Origin: Spiroplasma endosymbiont of Labia minor
GTDB lineage: Bacteria > Bacillota_I > Bacilli_A > Mycoplasmatales > Mycoplasmataceae
Length of the DNA stretch: 64,000 nt
Direction: 5' to 3'
Assembly: GCF_964019845.1 (NCBI RefSeq)
Contig: NZ_OZ026465.1
Span: 558,001 to 622,000 of the forward strand
Made by a program: the position numbers and the translations under genes. Under the pieces are notes generated by a model. It saw only the letters and a list, made by a program, of their open reading frames with translations. It made no database searches and was not told the DNA's origin. Shown here piece after piece: positions 37,252 to 47,628 of this stretch; the stretch's first letter is position 1; every line of letters begins with the position of its first letter.

Positions 37252-37977
37252 ATGCAAGAAAATCAACAGAACCAGGGACTGTTAGATGATGCAATTGTAA
37301 ATACTAGCCAAAACGATATTAATCAACATAATTTAAAACGAATTAATTTTTTGAAATTTCATTTTTCAATTAAATGATCAATTTTTGATATCACGATTAT
37401 TTCAATGTTTTGTGCTTTAGCTGTATTGTTTCAATTTATCAATAATCTACTTGTGACGATTATTTATCCTTTTAATATTAATCTTTCTTTTTTGCCAATC
37501 ATTTTATTTTCATACTATAAAGGTTGATTAAAAAGTTTTATGTTAACTATTGTAGCAACTATAATATCATATTTAATTTGACCACCATTTTTAGTGGTCT
37601 GACAAATGTTTTTGATAAATGGAATTTTATTGCCATTTATTCCAACATTGTTTGGTTTTATATTTTCAATTAGAAATTCAATCAAGTTAAAAAAACAATA
37701 TTATTGTAAAATGACTATATCTTTTAGTTTAATTTTTATTGCAATGTGAATATGTAATACAATTGGTTTGGCAAGCTATTTTATTATTTTATATCCAGAT
37801 TCAAATCAAACAGCTATAAACGAATGAAATACAACATTTAAAAATTTAAAATTAAATGTTTGAAATTTTGCAGCCTTATACACATTTTTTAATTATTTAT
37901 TTGGTTATATAATCTATTTTTCACTATCAATTGGCTTATGTAAATTATTACAAATGCTTGCAAAAAGATATAATTAA
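37252..37977 (+). CDS. ECF-transporter S component-like membrane protein
   Basis: 241 residues. After a 38-residue soluble N-terminus, six hydrophobic spans follow in the manner of ECF substrate-binding S components: ISMFCALAVLFQFI, LSFLPIILFSYYKGWLKSFM, then FGFIFSIRNSIKLKK. Such proteins bind vitamins or metals and dock on the shared ECF module (not in this window). Substrate not predictable. TGA is Trp seven times. Strong GGAGAG site. Convergent with the arsR gene and sharing its terminator. Confidence 0.75.
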
Positions 37978-37983
37978 CGTTTG

Positions 37984-38020
37984 AAACATCCAAAAATTTA
38001 ATTATTTTTGGATGTTTTTT
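37984..38020. terminator. shared bidirectional terminator
   Basis: Stem ACATCCAAAAAT/ATTTTTGGATGT with T-runs outward on both strands. It serves the plus-strand S-component gene, and its right arm contains the stop codon of the minus-strand arsR gene. Confidence 0.88.
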
Positions 38021-38313
38021 AAATTCTGGTCATTGTTCTCATCTATTTTCATTATAAAATGATGCATTTCCGTAAACATTGATTTATTGATTTTATATTG
38101 TTTCTGCTGTTTATTTTTAATTGCAATAACAATATTTGCCTCAACTAAAATACTTAGATGATAAGACAATGTTGGTTGTGTTATTTTCAATTGCTTTAAA
38201 ATATCATTTGCACATGGCTCAACAGAAAAAGATAAAATTTCTAAAATTTTTAGTCTCGTTGGATCAGACATTGTTTTAAAAATATTTGCAAATTTTGAAT
38301 AATTATAAGACAT
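38002..38313 (-). CDS. ArsR/SmtB family metal-responsive repressor
   Basis: 103-residue winged helix protein: helix FANIFKTMSDPTRLKILEIL, then the recognition helix region ITQPTLSYHLSILVEANIV and a beta-wing. One Cys (VEPCANDIL) sits where SmtB/ArsR relatives bind metal with alpha-3. It is the second gene after the copper-type ATPase, 18 bases on, and probably represses that operon from the direct repeats upstream of it. ATG at 38313 after AAAGGAAAA is preferred over 38331. Confidence 0.88.
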   Translation of the reverse strand: MSYNYSKFANIFKTMSDPTRLKILEILSFSVEPCANDILKQLKITQPTLSYHLSILVEANIVIAIKNKQQKQYKINKSMFTEMHHFIMKIDENNDQNLKNIQK

Positions 38314-38331
38314 AATCTTTTTCCTTTTCAA

Positions 38332-40524
38332 TTAAAATTTAATCTTTAAAGCATTAAAAATTAAAGAATTAAGTAATACCGTAATATTTGATAAACCCAT
38401 TGCAATAGCAGAAAACATTGGTGGAATAATGCCAAACATTGCAAGTGACAATGCAACTATATTATATCCAAAAGCTCAAAGAAAATTAGAAATCATAATT
38501 TTTCTAGTTAATTTGACACAAATCAAAGCTTGATAAATAGAAAATAATTGTTCTTTCACAATTGTAATATCACTTGAATTTGTTATTGCAGATGAATTAT
38601 TATTCATAGAAATTGCTAAATCCGATTGTTGTAAAGCAACAATATCATTCAAACCATCACCAACATATGCTACTATTTTGTTTTGTGCTTGAATTGTTTT
38701 AACAATTTCAGATTTTTGTATTGGTAAAACATTTGCATAGAAATTTTTTATACCAAGAATAGCTGCAATTTTTTTTGCATTTTTGTCATTATCACCTGTT
38801 ATCATAAATGATTCTATTTTCTTTAAATTTAATTTCTCTATAGTTTTGACTGCATCTAATCTAATTTCATCAGACAATAAAATTACATTTTCAATTGAAT
38901 TATTTACATAAAAAGCTATAAACACATTATTTTTTTTCATATCCTCTGTTAATTCATTTTTAGTTTTTTCATTAAAATTAATCAATTCATCAAAATCATC
39001 ATCTTTGAAAGCTATGATTCTATATGTATTATTTTTTATCTTTGCAATTACTCCTTCTCCTAAAATTTCATTATAATCATCAAAATTAATGGGCTCAATA
39101 TTTTTTTCAAGTTCTAAAAATTTTGTTATAGATTTTGCAATTGGATGATTCGAGAATTTTTCAATATTATAAATTAATGCATTATTTTGATTGGTTCCAT
39201 AAATTTTGCTAACCATTAATTTTCCAGTTGTTATTGTTCCTGTTTTATCAAAAGCAATTGCATTAATTTTATTAATTTTGTCAAATACATCAACATTATT
39301 AAAAATAATTCCGTATTTTGTTGCTTTTGAAATTCCAATTGCAAGTGCAAGTGGAGTTGCCAAACCCAAAGCACACGGACAGGCAATAATTATTACGGAT
39401 ACAAATGTATTTATTGCAAATGCCACATTTTGTTTTTCAAAAATATAATATTGCAATAAAAAACCAAGTACAGCTAAAATTATTACGAAAGGTATAAATA
39501 GCATAGCTATTCTATCTGCGATTTTGCCAATCTTTGATTTTTGATGTTTAATCTCATTAACCTTATTTGCAATTTCAGACATTAAAGTTTTATCTATTTC
39601 CTTATCTATTTGTACATAAAAATAATCGCCAACATTGACAGTTCCACCATAAACATTATCATTCATTGTTTTTTGCACATAATTTGCCTCTCCAGTTAAC
39701 ATCGATTCATCTAATAGTGCATTTTTTTTAATAATTTTTCCATCACTTGGTATTTTTTCACCTTTTTTAATTAAGACAATGTCTCCTATTTTTAAGTTTA
39801 TAATTTCAATTAATTTTTCATTTTCAAAATTATTATTCACTAAATTTGCCTTTTTGTTTTCTAAACTTAAAGTATTTTTAATGTTATTTGAAATTTTTTT
39901 ATTCAATACAGCAGAAATAGTGTCTCCAATTAATAAAACAGTAATTATTATTGTACCTGATTCAAAAGTCAATTCATAATTATTAAAATTTCTAAAAATT
40001 AAGAAAATTCCATATCCATATGATAATAAAGTTGCCATAAAAATTAAAGTATACATGCCAGGTTCTTTCATGATAAACAATTCATGAAAAAATGATAAAA
40101 AATATTTTCAACCAGTTAAAAAGATAACTATTGTTGATGCTGCTCATTGATAATATTTATTACTTAAATAATTAAACGGATAACTTTTAATCATTGCAAA
40201 TAATAACGACAACGAAAAAATTACAGAAACAATTAAATTTAATAATCTAAAAATTTCATTTATAGTTCATTTTTTTTGAAAAAAAGGAATATAAAATTGA
40301 TCAACATGTTCTGAATGGTTGTGTTCTGAATGGTTGTGTTCTGAATGGTTGTGTTCTGAATGGTTGTGTTCTGAATGGTTGTGTTCTGAATGGTTGTGTT
40401 CTGAATGGTTGTGTTCTGAATGGTTGTGTTCTGAATGGTTGTGTTCTGAATGGTTGTGTTCTGAATGGTTGTGTTCTTTTATATTATTTTCAGTTAATGT
40501 TTTTTTATTTATTTTTTGTTTCAT
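38332..40524 (-). CDS. P1B-type copper-transporting ATPase with His-rich N-terminus
   Basis: 730 residues. The N-terminal 80 residues are a tandem array of SEHNH units; no CxxC metal domain is seen. Then two spans, a third and fourth, actuator LDESMLTGEANYVQ, the ion-gate motif CPCALGLATPLALA in span 6, phosphorylation site DKTGTITTGKL, the HP motif in KFSNHPIAKS, and YVGDGLNDIVAL. CPC with a His-rich head suggests Cu(I) or Cu(I)/Ag(I) export of the CopA/CopB type. Start 40524 after GAGG. Forms an operon with arsR. Confidence 0.93.
40311..40475. repeat. 11 x 15-bp tandem repeat inside the copper ATPase gene
   Basis: The unit CTGAATGGTTGTGTT is repeated eleven times without a change, encoding SEHNH on the minus strand. 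The unit is a multiple of three, so gain or loss of copies keeps the frame. Confidence 0.97.
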
Positions 40525-40547
40525 TGTATTTACCTCAATATATTTAT

Positions 40548-40600
40548 ATTATACATTATATAGATAATTGTCAATATAGATAATTATAAATATATCATAT
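40548..40600 (-). promoter_or_regulatory. promoter and likely ArsR operator of the copper ATPase operon
   Basis: TTGACA (40569-40574) and TATAAT (40548-40553) are 15 bases apart on the minus strand. The -35 is embedded in two direct copies of ATATAGATAATT, and the region ATAATTGTCAATATAGATAATTAT is partly palindromic, similar in style to SmtB/ArsR operators. Binding here would block RNA polymerase. Confidence 0.65.
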
Positions 40601-40604
40601 CATA

Positions 40605-40632
40605 AAAAACCAAATCTTATTGATTTGGTTTT
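40605..40632 (-). terminator. terminator around stop codon of the hypothetical gene
   Basis: Stem AAAACCAAATC/GATTTGGTTTT; the loop includes the stop codon at 40617-40619; T-run on the minus strand. Confidence 0.8.
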
Positions 40633-40997
40633 ATTTCGGTATTGAATTCAGATTGATCTAAATTAATTTTTGGTTTAGCTGTTTGCTTAACATTTGAATT
40701 TTGTTTTGGTAGCGGATAATTGACAAAATTTGGATAAAATACTTGATAAGGTGTTGGTTGTTGCATTAAAATTTGCGGTTGAACTGTTAATGGCTGCAAA
40801 AAATTAATTCTTGACATTTCTATCATTCTTCGAAATTGCATTCCCAAAACCTGTTGATTATATTGTCGCATCATTTCGCCATATTCTAACATAGCTTGAT
40901 TTTGCGCCATTTGGTAATTATTCATTTGATTATTACTTAAAAAATTGCTTTGTGCACTTTCATTAATTAAATTCTTTAATTTTTTTTTCTTTGACAT
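40617..40997 (-). CDS. small Asn/Gln/Met-rich protein
   Basis: 126 residues: basic start (MSKKKKLKNL), then a helical middle rich in Asn, Gln and Met (MNNYQMAQNQAMLEYGEMM), and a Pro/Gln segment (LQPLTVQPQILMQQPTPYQ). Composition is close to the C-terminal tail of the upstream membrane protein, and the genes are only 28 bases apart, so they may act together. No family recognised. Confidence 0.6.
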   Translation of the reverse strand: MSKKKKLKNLINESAQSNFLSNNQMNNYQMAQNQAMLEYGEMMRQYNQQVLGMQFRRMIEMSRINFLQPLTVQPQILMQQPTPYQVFYPNFVNYPLPKQNSNVKQTAKPKINLDQSEFNTEIKPNQ

Positions 40998-41025
40998 TTA
41001 TCTATTCCACCTTATTATTAATTAA

Positions 41026-42546
41026 TTATTTATTTTGAAAATTTTGATTTTGTTGTGGTTGCATATTATTAAATTGTGGGTTCATCATTGATGGATTCAT
41101 TGATGAATTCATTGGTTGTTGCATTTGTGGCATTGATGGTTGTGTATATGGTACATAAATTGGATATGGAGTTGGTATTGGAATAATATTTTGAATACCA
41201 CTCATCGATGGATTCATCATACCCATACCACCCATTCCAGGCATACCCATCATTGGATTCATATTATACATTGGATTGCCATTTAGCATTGGATTTGCAT
41301 TCATTGCAGGGTTCATCATTGGATTCATATTATACATTGGATTCATATTATACATTGGATTGCCATTTAGCATTGGATTTGCATTCATTGCAGGGTTCAT
41401 CATTGATGAATTAATCATTGGATTCATATTTGATTGCATTGCAGGATATGGCATTTGATTATATGGTGATTGTTGTTGAGTATTAAATTGATTATTCATC
41501 ATTGGATTTGAATTATTAAAATCATTTGATAAAGTTAAATTAGAAATTGACATTCTAATTTCGTTTGCTGCAGAATTCATTCTTGACATCAAACCATTAG
41601 CTTTAATTCTTAAACCTTCTCTTTTATTTTCAGCTACAGAATTTAATTTATTTATTATTGAATTATAATTTTGTTGTTGTTTTTCAAGTGAAGAAAGTTT
41701 TGATAATAAGTCTTTTTTTTGCTTTTGATCATACACTCCATTAACTAAACTTCTTAATTCCTGAATTGAAAATGCATTTGGAATTAAATTTGAAGAAAAA
41801 GTTGATTCTGTCAAATTTGATATTGGTGGTGATGTTTTTCTATTTTTTATTTTACTAAAAATTAATTTGAAGAAATCAAACAATAAAATTAAAACCATCA
41901 ATAATGCTAAAACTGATAATCCGATCATTGTAAAGAAACCAATTGAATTTGTTCCTAAAGCTTGTAAATTATCTCCCTGTATCCCAAAAATATTTAAAAT
42001 ACTTGTATTAATACCATCAATACTAAATGATGGTATTAAACTAGTATTTGCAGATGCATTAAGATCCATAAAAATTTGTACAAATAAATTTAAAGTAATT
42101 TTACCCGTCTGAGTAGAATTATTTAAAATATTTGTATACAAAAATGCTACAATCATCGGAAACGCAGCAGCCAATAAACCCATAAATGAAAATATTACAC
42201 ATAATATTGAAAATACAAACATTGATTTTCATTCACCTTTTTTTGCATTAACCGCATTAATTATTTGAAAAATAAATGTTATTAAAAATAACAAACCTGA
42301 AATTCCGAAAATTATGACAAATAATGATCCAAAATTAAATTGAATAACTGTTGATGAAAAATTATAAATTGATGTTATATCTCAAATATTGTTTGATGTT
42401 GATAGTCTATTCTGTGCAGCAATACCTGATCCTGCATAATTTTTAAATCCATCGAGAAATGAATAAAGTAAACCAGCTACCGCAACTATTGATAGCACTA
42501 AAGACATAACGTTAAATATATTTATAATTTTTTTTTGTTTTTCCAT
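41026..42546 (-). CDS. four-span membrane protein with Met/Asn/Pro-rich tail
   Basis: 506 residues. Four hydrophobic segments (about residues 8-30, 70-95, 107-135, 205-225) leave a large loop between 3 and 4. Then come a short coiled coil (KQKKDLLSKLSSLEKQQQN) and a 180-residue tail made of NPM, NPMM and NPMYN units. The tail holds an exact 65-base duplication (41257-41321 and 41341-41405). The plan of membrane domain plus coiled coil plus low-complexity tail recalls mollicute cytoskeletal or tip proteins but no homologue is recognised. Confidence 0.7.
41257..41405. repeat. 65-base direct duplication in the Met-rich tail
   Basis: Copies at 41257-41321 and 41341-41405, separated by 19 bases, encode the same NPAMNANPMLNGNPMYNMN segment. 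The copies look identical. Confidence 0.85.
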
Positions 42547-42627
42547 GAAATCGCCCACTTTTAATTACTATAATTATAGCATATTTTTGCGAATATCTGT
42601 TGAATTTCTAATCAAAATAGATTACAA

Positions 42628-43161
42628 TTAATTTTCTTGTTTTGCATCTAGAAATATTTTTAAATTATGAGAATATTTAAATTTATATAATGATTTACTA
42701 TCATTATCATTGTAGTAAAAATATATTCATCGCAGAGTAAAATCAAAAACTATTTTCAATATATTATTATATGAAATTATTAAATCTGTGAAAATTAAAT
42801 TATCCTTTGCATTAACTATTATGCTGTTCATTCTTAATTTGTTTATACAAATAATAAAAATTATAAATACTATCAAATCAAAAATACAAATACCTATTCC
42901 AAAATAACCAATTAAAATAATATGATTAACCAAATATAATGAAATCATAATTAAAGATACAATCGGAATAAAAATATTAAACAATAAACAATAAATAAAA
43001 ATTAAAATAATATTAGTCTTATTAACATATTTTTGTTTTGCTATTTTAAAGAATTTTTTAACTTGATACATTCTTTTAAATGTATCAAAAACAAAAAACA
43101 AAATCAGTACTCACGATATAAGAAAGACTACAAATGTGGAAATAACAAATGAATTAATCAT
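42628..43161 (-). CDS. small membrane protein
   Basis: 177 residues with about three spans: one at the N-terminus (residues 3-25), then a pair in the region of IILIFIYCLLFNIFIPIVS and IGICIFDLIVFIIFIICI; the last 60 residues look soluble. No family recognised. It begins seven bases after the stop of the gene upstream, in the same direction. Confidence 0.6.
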
Positions 43162-43167
43162 TAATAT

Positions 43168-43773
43168 CTACGATTCCTTTCAAATTTTCTTTAGTTTACA
43201 ATATGATTTTATATCAGATGTTTTTATTTTATAAATCTTATTATCTGTGTAAATAATAAATCCAAAATAATACTCTTTATTATCATAAATAATTGTTGAA
43301 AATAAATTTTTTATATCCTTATACGAAATTTGTATATAATTCATTGGTGCATCTATCATGATTCTTAAATTTGTTGCATACAATTTGCCATCATAATCTC
43401 AAATTATTTTTTTATTATTCATTAATTTGTACAAATCATTTTCTCAAGCAAAATCAGAATCTTCATTTTCAGTTTCTTTAAAATTATTTTGTTTAGAAAA
43501 TTTTTTAATATATTTTTTATTATCAATTTCAATAACAGATATATTTTCAATTAAAACGTATGAAATTTCATTGTTTGGTAATTCGAAATTAATATTTATA
43601 GCTTCCAAATTAATTTTATCTTTGTACTTTATTAATTCTTGTCTAATTTCTTCTCTTACTATTTTGAAAGTTTTATGTTTTATTTGATAAACTCAACCAA
43701 GTATACCAGATACAATAAGTGCTAAAATTCAAATGCTAAAAAAAATTATTATTCCTAAATTAATTGAAGACAT
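43168..43773 (-). CDS. membrane-anchored hypothetical protein
   Basis: 201 residues: one N-terminal span (LGIIIFFSIWILALIVSGIL), then a soluble part with two similar beta-rich halves (for example YVLIENISVIEIDNKKYIKK and KIIWDYDGKLYATNLRIM). No family recognised. Lies in a run of membrane genes from 45389 down to 42628. Confidence 0.6.
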
Positions 43774-43797
43774 TTCATTCACACTTTCATTTTAATT

Positions 43798-44886
43798 TTA
43801 TTTTGTTATTTTATCAAAGGAATTTTCATAATATGGTAGTGTATCAATATGTAATTTTTCATAAATACTAAATGAATAAAATTGTCAACTTAAGTTAGCA
43901 TTAATAATAAAAACATTATCTTTTTCATTATAGTTTGTTGTTATTGAATATTTATTATTTTCTTTTGTATTATAATATCTTGTAATGTCTAAAACATCAT
44001 CAACACCATCAATATTTTCTGCTTCAATTGATGATTTATCAAAACGAACCGCGTCAAATCCATTAATTGTAAATTTTAAAGACTCTATTTTGTCGTTTGA
44101 AATTTTATTTGAATAATCAATATTATCTATTGATAATCAATTATTATCTAAAATTACTAATTTTTGACTATGAAAAAAATTATCATATAACATTGATCCA
44201 TACAATGTATTTTTTGAAGAAAAATTAGATAGTATTGATATACCAGCCAAAGCTAAGAAACTTGCTAAAATTAGTATTTTTGAATATTTAGGTATTTTTT
44301 TAAATAATTTTAAAAAACTAAAATTTTTTATTTTTGCTGCGCTTAATGAAATGGGATTAAAAATTTGAATTGTTCATACTAATAAAGATCTTGTAGGTAT
44401 TCAAGTAACGGCCATTAAAAAAAATGAAATCAAAATTAATAAAACAGTAGCGAATAAACCTCCGTAAATTAATGCAACCGCTCTTCAAAAATCTAATATA
44501 TTAAATGAAATGAAACTGAAAAAAAATACACCTGGCGAACCAACAGTTAAAAGTAAAAAAGTCACAAATAAAATAAAAAGTGGTGAAAAAAATAATCACA
44601 TTCATGGTAAAGCTATGATTTGAAAAATAACATTTGAATTTTTCTTTGCTTTAGCTAATTTTATTGTGTGAGATGAAAACTCGTTTCTTGCATTAAGTGC
44701 AATTTCTTCAATATTAATTTTATCTGAGACTTCTTTTTCAGATAAACCTTGTTTAAACATTTCACTAATTTGGTTATGATAATTTTTAATTATCGATTCT
44801 TTTGTTTCTGTATCCAAAAAATAAAGTGATTTTCTTAATTTTTGAATAGTTTTGTTTGTATATTTAATTACATTTTTGATTGTCAT
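43798..44886 (-). CDS. HAAS/DUF1700-type membrane protein
   Basis: 362 residues. N-terminal 60 residues resemble the HAAS domain (DUF1700): short helices with LRKSLYFLDTETKESIIKNY and GLSEKEVSDKI. Then four or five spans including LFFSPLFILFVTFLLLTVG and VALIYGGLFATVLLILISF, and a C-terminal soluble part after residue 240. HAAS proteins are often partners of PadR-like regulators in Firmicutes; no such gene is adjacent. Forms a pair with the next upstream gene, which has the same N-terminal domain. Confidence 0.65.
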
Positions 44887-44888
44887 AT

Positions 44889-45389
44889 TTATTTGTTACC
44901 TTTCTTAAAAATTACTTTACCAATTCATGGAAATAAGAAAAAATTAGTCTGTCTGATTTTTTCTGCAAGTGCAGATTTAGGATTAAATATTTTGATTGTA
45001 AAACAAATTATATACCTAACTATAAATCACATTCCTCCAGCAATATATACAAAAAAAGATATAAACAAAAAGGAAGCTGCAAATAATATTAAAAATGGAG
45101 ATGCAAACAATAATGCTCAGAAAAATCCTATAATTTCCCCAAATATTTGCATTGAACTTCTTTTTCTATTTACTGTCAATTCTTCTTTTCTTTTTGTGGG
45201 TAAATCAAAATAAGTTTTATTTACTATTTCTTCTACACTATATTGCTGCAGCACAATTTCTTCAATACTACCTTTATGTATTTCTTCTAATATTAAATTT
45301 TCATATTTTTTTATTATTTCTTCAATTTCGGTTGCTTCTAGAAAAAAAAGCTTATTTGCCAACTTTTTTTTAAATTGTTTTAATGTCAT
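44889..45389 (-). CDS. HAAS/DUF1700-type small membrane protein
   Basis: 166 residues with the same N-terminal plan as the gene downstream (FKKKLANKLFFLEATEIEEIIKKY, SVEEIV) and two spans near residues 92-115 and 118-138. The stop codon lies two bases before the start codon of the 362-residue relative. Start 45389 after AGGAAA. Confidence 0.65.
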
Positions 45390-45437
45390 CTGCTATTTCC
45401 TATCTAAATGTTTAATTAAACCAAAAAAAGATAATTT

Positions 45438-46025
45438 CTACAAAGAATTATCCAATTTTTCGCTTAAAGTTTGTATACTTTGCTTGTTATTTTTTGATAC
45501 TGACACAACAAAAAAAGAATCAGAATCAATTAAATTTAATGTCAATTTAATAATTCCTATATTTTTTTTCATATCATTTTTTTTAATTTTATCTAATTTT
45601 GTTGCAATTATTCAAACTTGAATATTGTGATATTTCAAAAAATTGTACATATCTATATCATCATTTGAAGGTTTATGTCTTAAATCAATTAGTTGACATA
45701 CAAATTTAAGATTTTTTCTTAAAGTAAGATAGTCTTCCATTAAATTTGCAAATTTTTCTTTTTGTGATAGAGAAATTTTTGCGTAACCATAACCTGGTGC
45801 ATCAACGATTCGTCATTTGTTATTATTAATTGAAAAAAAATTAAGTAATCTAGTTTTTCCCGGAACAGACGATGTATTTGCAAGTGATTTTTGATTTGTT
45901 AAGGCATTTATAAGCGACGATTTCCCTACATTTGATCTACCCACAAAACAAATTTCAGAAATATCATCATTAATTCAACCATTTTTATCTGCAGCTGATG
46001 TTATAAAAGATGCTTGTTTAATCAT
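45438..46025 (-). CDS. ysxC: ribosome biogenesis GTPase YsxC/EngB
   Basis: 195 residues, family length. P-loop [14 protein letters not shown], then GKTRLLNFF (switch region), DAPGYGYA (G3) and TKLDK (G4). EngB/YsxC GTPases act in 50S subunit assembly. The ATG overlaps the end of the 115-residue gene upstream by eight bases. TGA codes Trp three times (NGWI, KWR, VWII). Confidence 0.94.
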
Positions 46026-46365
46026 TTCTTAATACATTTAAAGTTCTTCCAAATAATTTATCATCTAAATTTTTGAATAAATCAAGTTTTTTTTGACGCA
46101 TTTTTTTTCCTATTTTTTCATTATATTTAACTTCCATTAAATAAATTTCTTTCTCTAAATTATCAATATCTCTTTCTAAATATAAATTTCTGTTTTCTTC
46201 TTTTTTTGGTTCATATGTTGCTTTTAATGAAATAAATTTATAACGCAACATTTGTATACAATCATAATAATTTATATGTTTTTCTTTTTTAAAGACGTTT
46301 TTAATATCTGAACTTTCCCTTCTATTCATTGAAAATTTATTTATATAATCTCTTTCATTTTTCAT
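46018..46365 (-). CDS. small coiled-coil hypothetical protein
   Basis: 115 residues, strongly charged, helical (YLERDIDNLEKEIYLMEVKYNEK). Strong AGGGGA site. Coupled to ysxC by overlap. No family recognised. Confidence 0.6.
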   Translation of the reverse strand: MKNERDYINKFSMNRRESSDIKNVFKKEKHINYYDCIQMLRYKFISLKATYEPKKEENRNLYLERDIDNLEKEIYLMEVKYNEKIGKKMRQKKLDLFKNLDDKLFGRTLNVLRND

Positions 46366-46443
46366 ATAATAATCCCCTTTGCTAGAATTATAGCAAATTT
46401 TTTATGTCAAACACTTCAATTAAATAATTAAATTTTACAAATA

Positions 46444-46468
46444 AAAAAAAGGCCATGAAGCCTTTTAT
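46444..46468 (-). terminator. terminator of the HNH-like gene
   Basis: Stem AAAAGGC/GCCTTTT with a short loop and nine T on the minus strand, directly after the stop codon at 46470. Confidence 0.82.
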
Positions 46469-46469
46469 T

Positions 46470-47000
46470 TTAACCTTTACGGATTTTGATATTAATTTTT
46501 CTAGCTTCAACAATATTTGATTGGAATAAATTAGTTTTTTTAGCTTTATCTAATGCATCTCCAGAAACCTTGTGATCTAATAATTTATTATATGTTTCTT
46601 TTGTATCATATGAACCAACAACAGGTGCCATTCAAGGAATTCCATTTTCACGTCTAATTTTTGCATTCATTCAGTGCATTGCAACAATATTGTTAACATC
46701 ATCTGCTTCTGCTTTTGGATCTATTAAAGTTAAAACTCATCCAAATTCTGATTCCAAATTTTTTTCTTGAATTTTTAAAAGTGCTCCTGCAATATCACGA
46801 CGATAAATATTTTGATTATGTCCTGAAACAGGTTCACCTTTTTCTCAAATAAATTTTTCTTGAACTTCTGATAATTTAACAGTTTCATTTTTAATTTTTG
46901 TAGGTTTTGGATCTGTATCTTTTTTTCGTGTTTGTAAATGACGTTGCTTAGCTGCATTACGAGCCGCTCTTTCAATAGCTAATTTGTTTTTTGCTGCCAT
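46470..47000 (-). CDS. hypothetical protein, faintly HNH-like
   Basis: 176 residues: basic N-terminus (AAKNKLAIERAARNAAKQRH), then RRDIAGALLK, FGWVLTLIDPKAEADDVNNI and AMHWMNAKIRRENG. The spacing recalls the fold of small HNH proteins (GWxIDHIxPxxxGGxDxxxN), but the first catalytic His is Leu/Thr here and the metal ligands are missing. That likeness is by eye. Start 47000 after AAAGGATGG; own terminator. Confidence 0.55.
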
Positions 47001-47145
47001 ATAAATAACCATCCTTTTCTGATTGATCTTCATTTTAGTAGCGTCGTAACCTGACTACTCGCTAAAATACTTCTATATTATAGCACGAATTTTAAGTTTT
47101 ATCTACTGTTTTTTTAAAGGTTTAAAAATAAAAAAACTATTATAA

Positions 47146-47177
47146 TAAGGTGAACCCCAAAAGTGGGGTTCACCTTA
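47146..47177 (-). terminator. terminator of rpsO
   Basis: Perfect 13-bp stem TAAGGTGAACCCC/GGGGTTCACCTTA with loop AAAAGT. Confidence 0.85.
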
Positions 47178-47184
47178 TAAATAG

Positions 47185-47451
47185 TTATTTTCTTATATTT
47201 AGTTTTGCGATTATTGTTTTGTATCTTTCTACATCTGTTTTTATTAAAAAATTTAATAAGTGACGTCTTTGCGCAACTTTTTTTAATAACGATCTACGTG
47301 ATGTAATATCTTTTTTATGTAATTGTAAATGTCCTGTTAAATTTTCAATATTCTCAGTTAATAAAGCAATTTGAACTTCTGGTCTTCCTGTATCTTTATC
47401 TGTAGCACCATATGCATTAATAATTTCTGTTTTTCTTTCTTTTGAAATCAT
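47185..47451 (-). CDS. rpsO: 30S ribosomal protein S15
   Basis: 88 residues with the S15 motifs [26 protein letters not shown] and [16 protein letters not shown]. Binds 16S rRNA in the platform. AAGGGGA site. The leader (47460-47530) holds GGTAACC and GGTTTC/GATTACCGG stretches that could pair; S15 often represses its own mRNA through such a leader, not proven here. Confidence 0.96.
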   Translation of the reverse strand: MISKERKTEIINAYGATDKDTGRPEVQIALLTENIENLTGHLQLHKKDITSRRSLLKKVAQRRHLLNFLIKTDVERYKTIIAKLNIRK

Positions 47452-47628
47452 TTTAAATCCCCTTCTTTGTTTTTTTAGAAACCGGTAATCAAATAGAAAT
47501 TCAAGGGAAAATCAACTTAATGGTTACCAAATCCATATATAACTATAACAAAAAAATTATTTGTTTTAAAAAGAAATTTAAATTTAATTATATAAAAGGC
47601 AAGTCATTTTGATTCAAACTATAATTTA

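Noticed and set aside
40311..40475. Possible CRISPR array
   Set aside because: The repeats are contiguous 15-bp units with no spacers and encode SEHNH in frame.
40319..40567. Plus-strand frame encoding repeated LCSEW units
   Set aside because: It is the antisense of the His-rich repeat in the copper ATPase; it has no ribosome site and its repeat follows from the 15-bp unit.
46470..47000. Active HNH endonuclease
   Set aside because: Only the spacing is HNH-like; catalytic His and metal ligands are absent, so I call it hypothetical.
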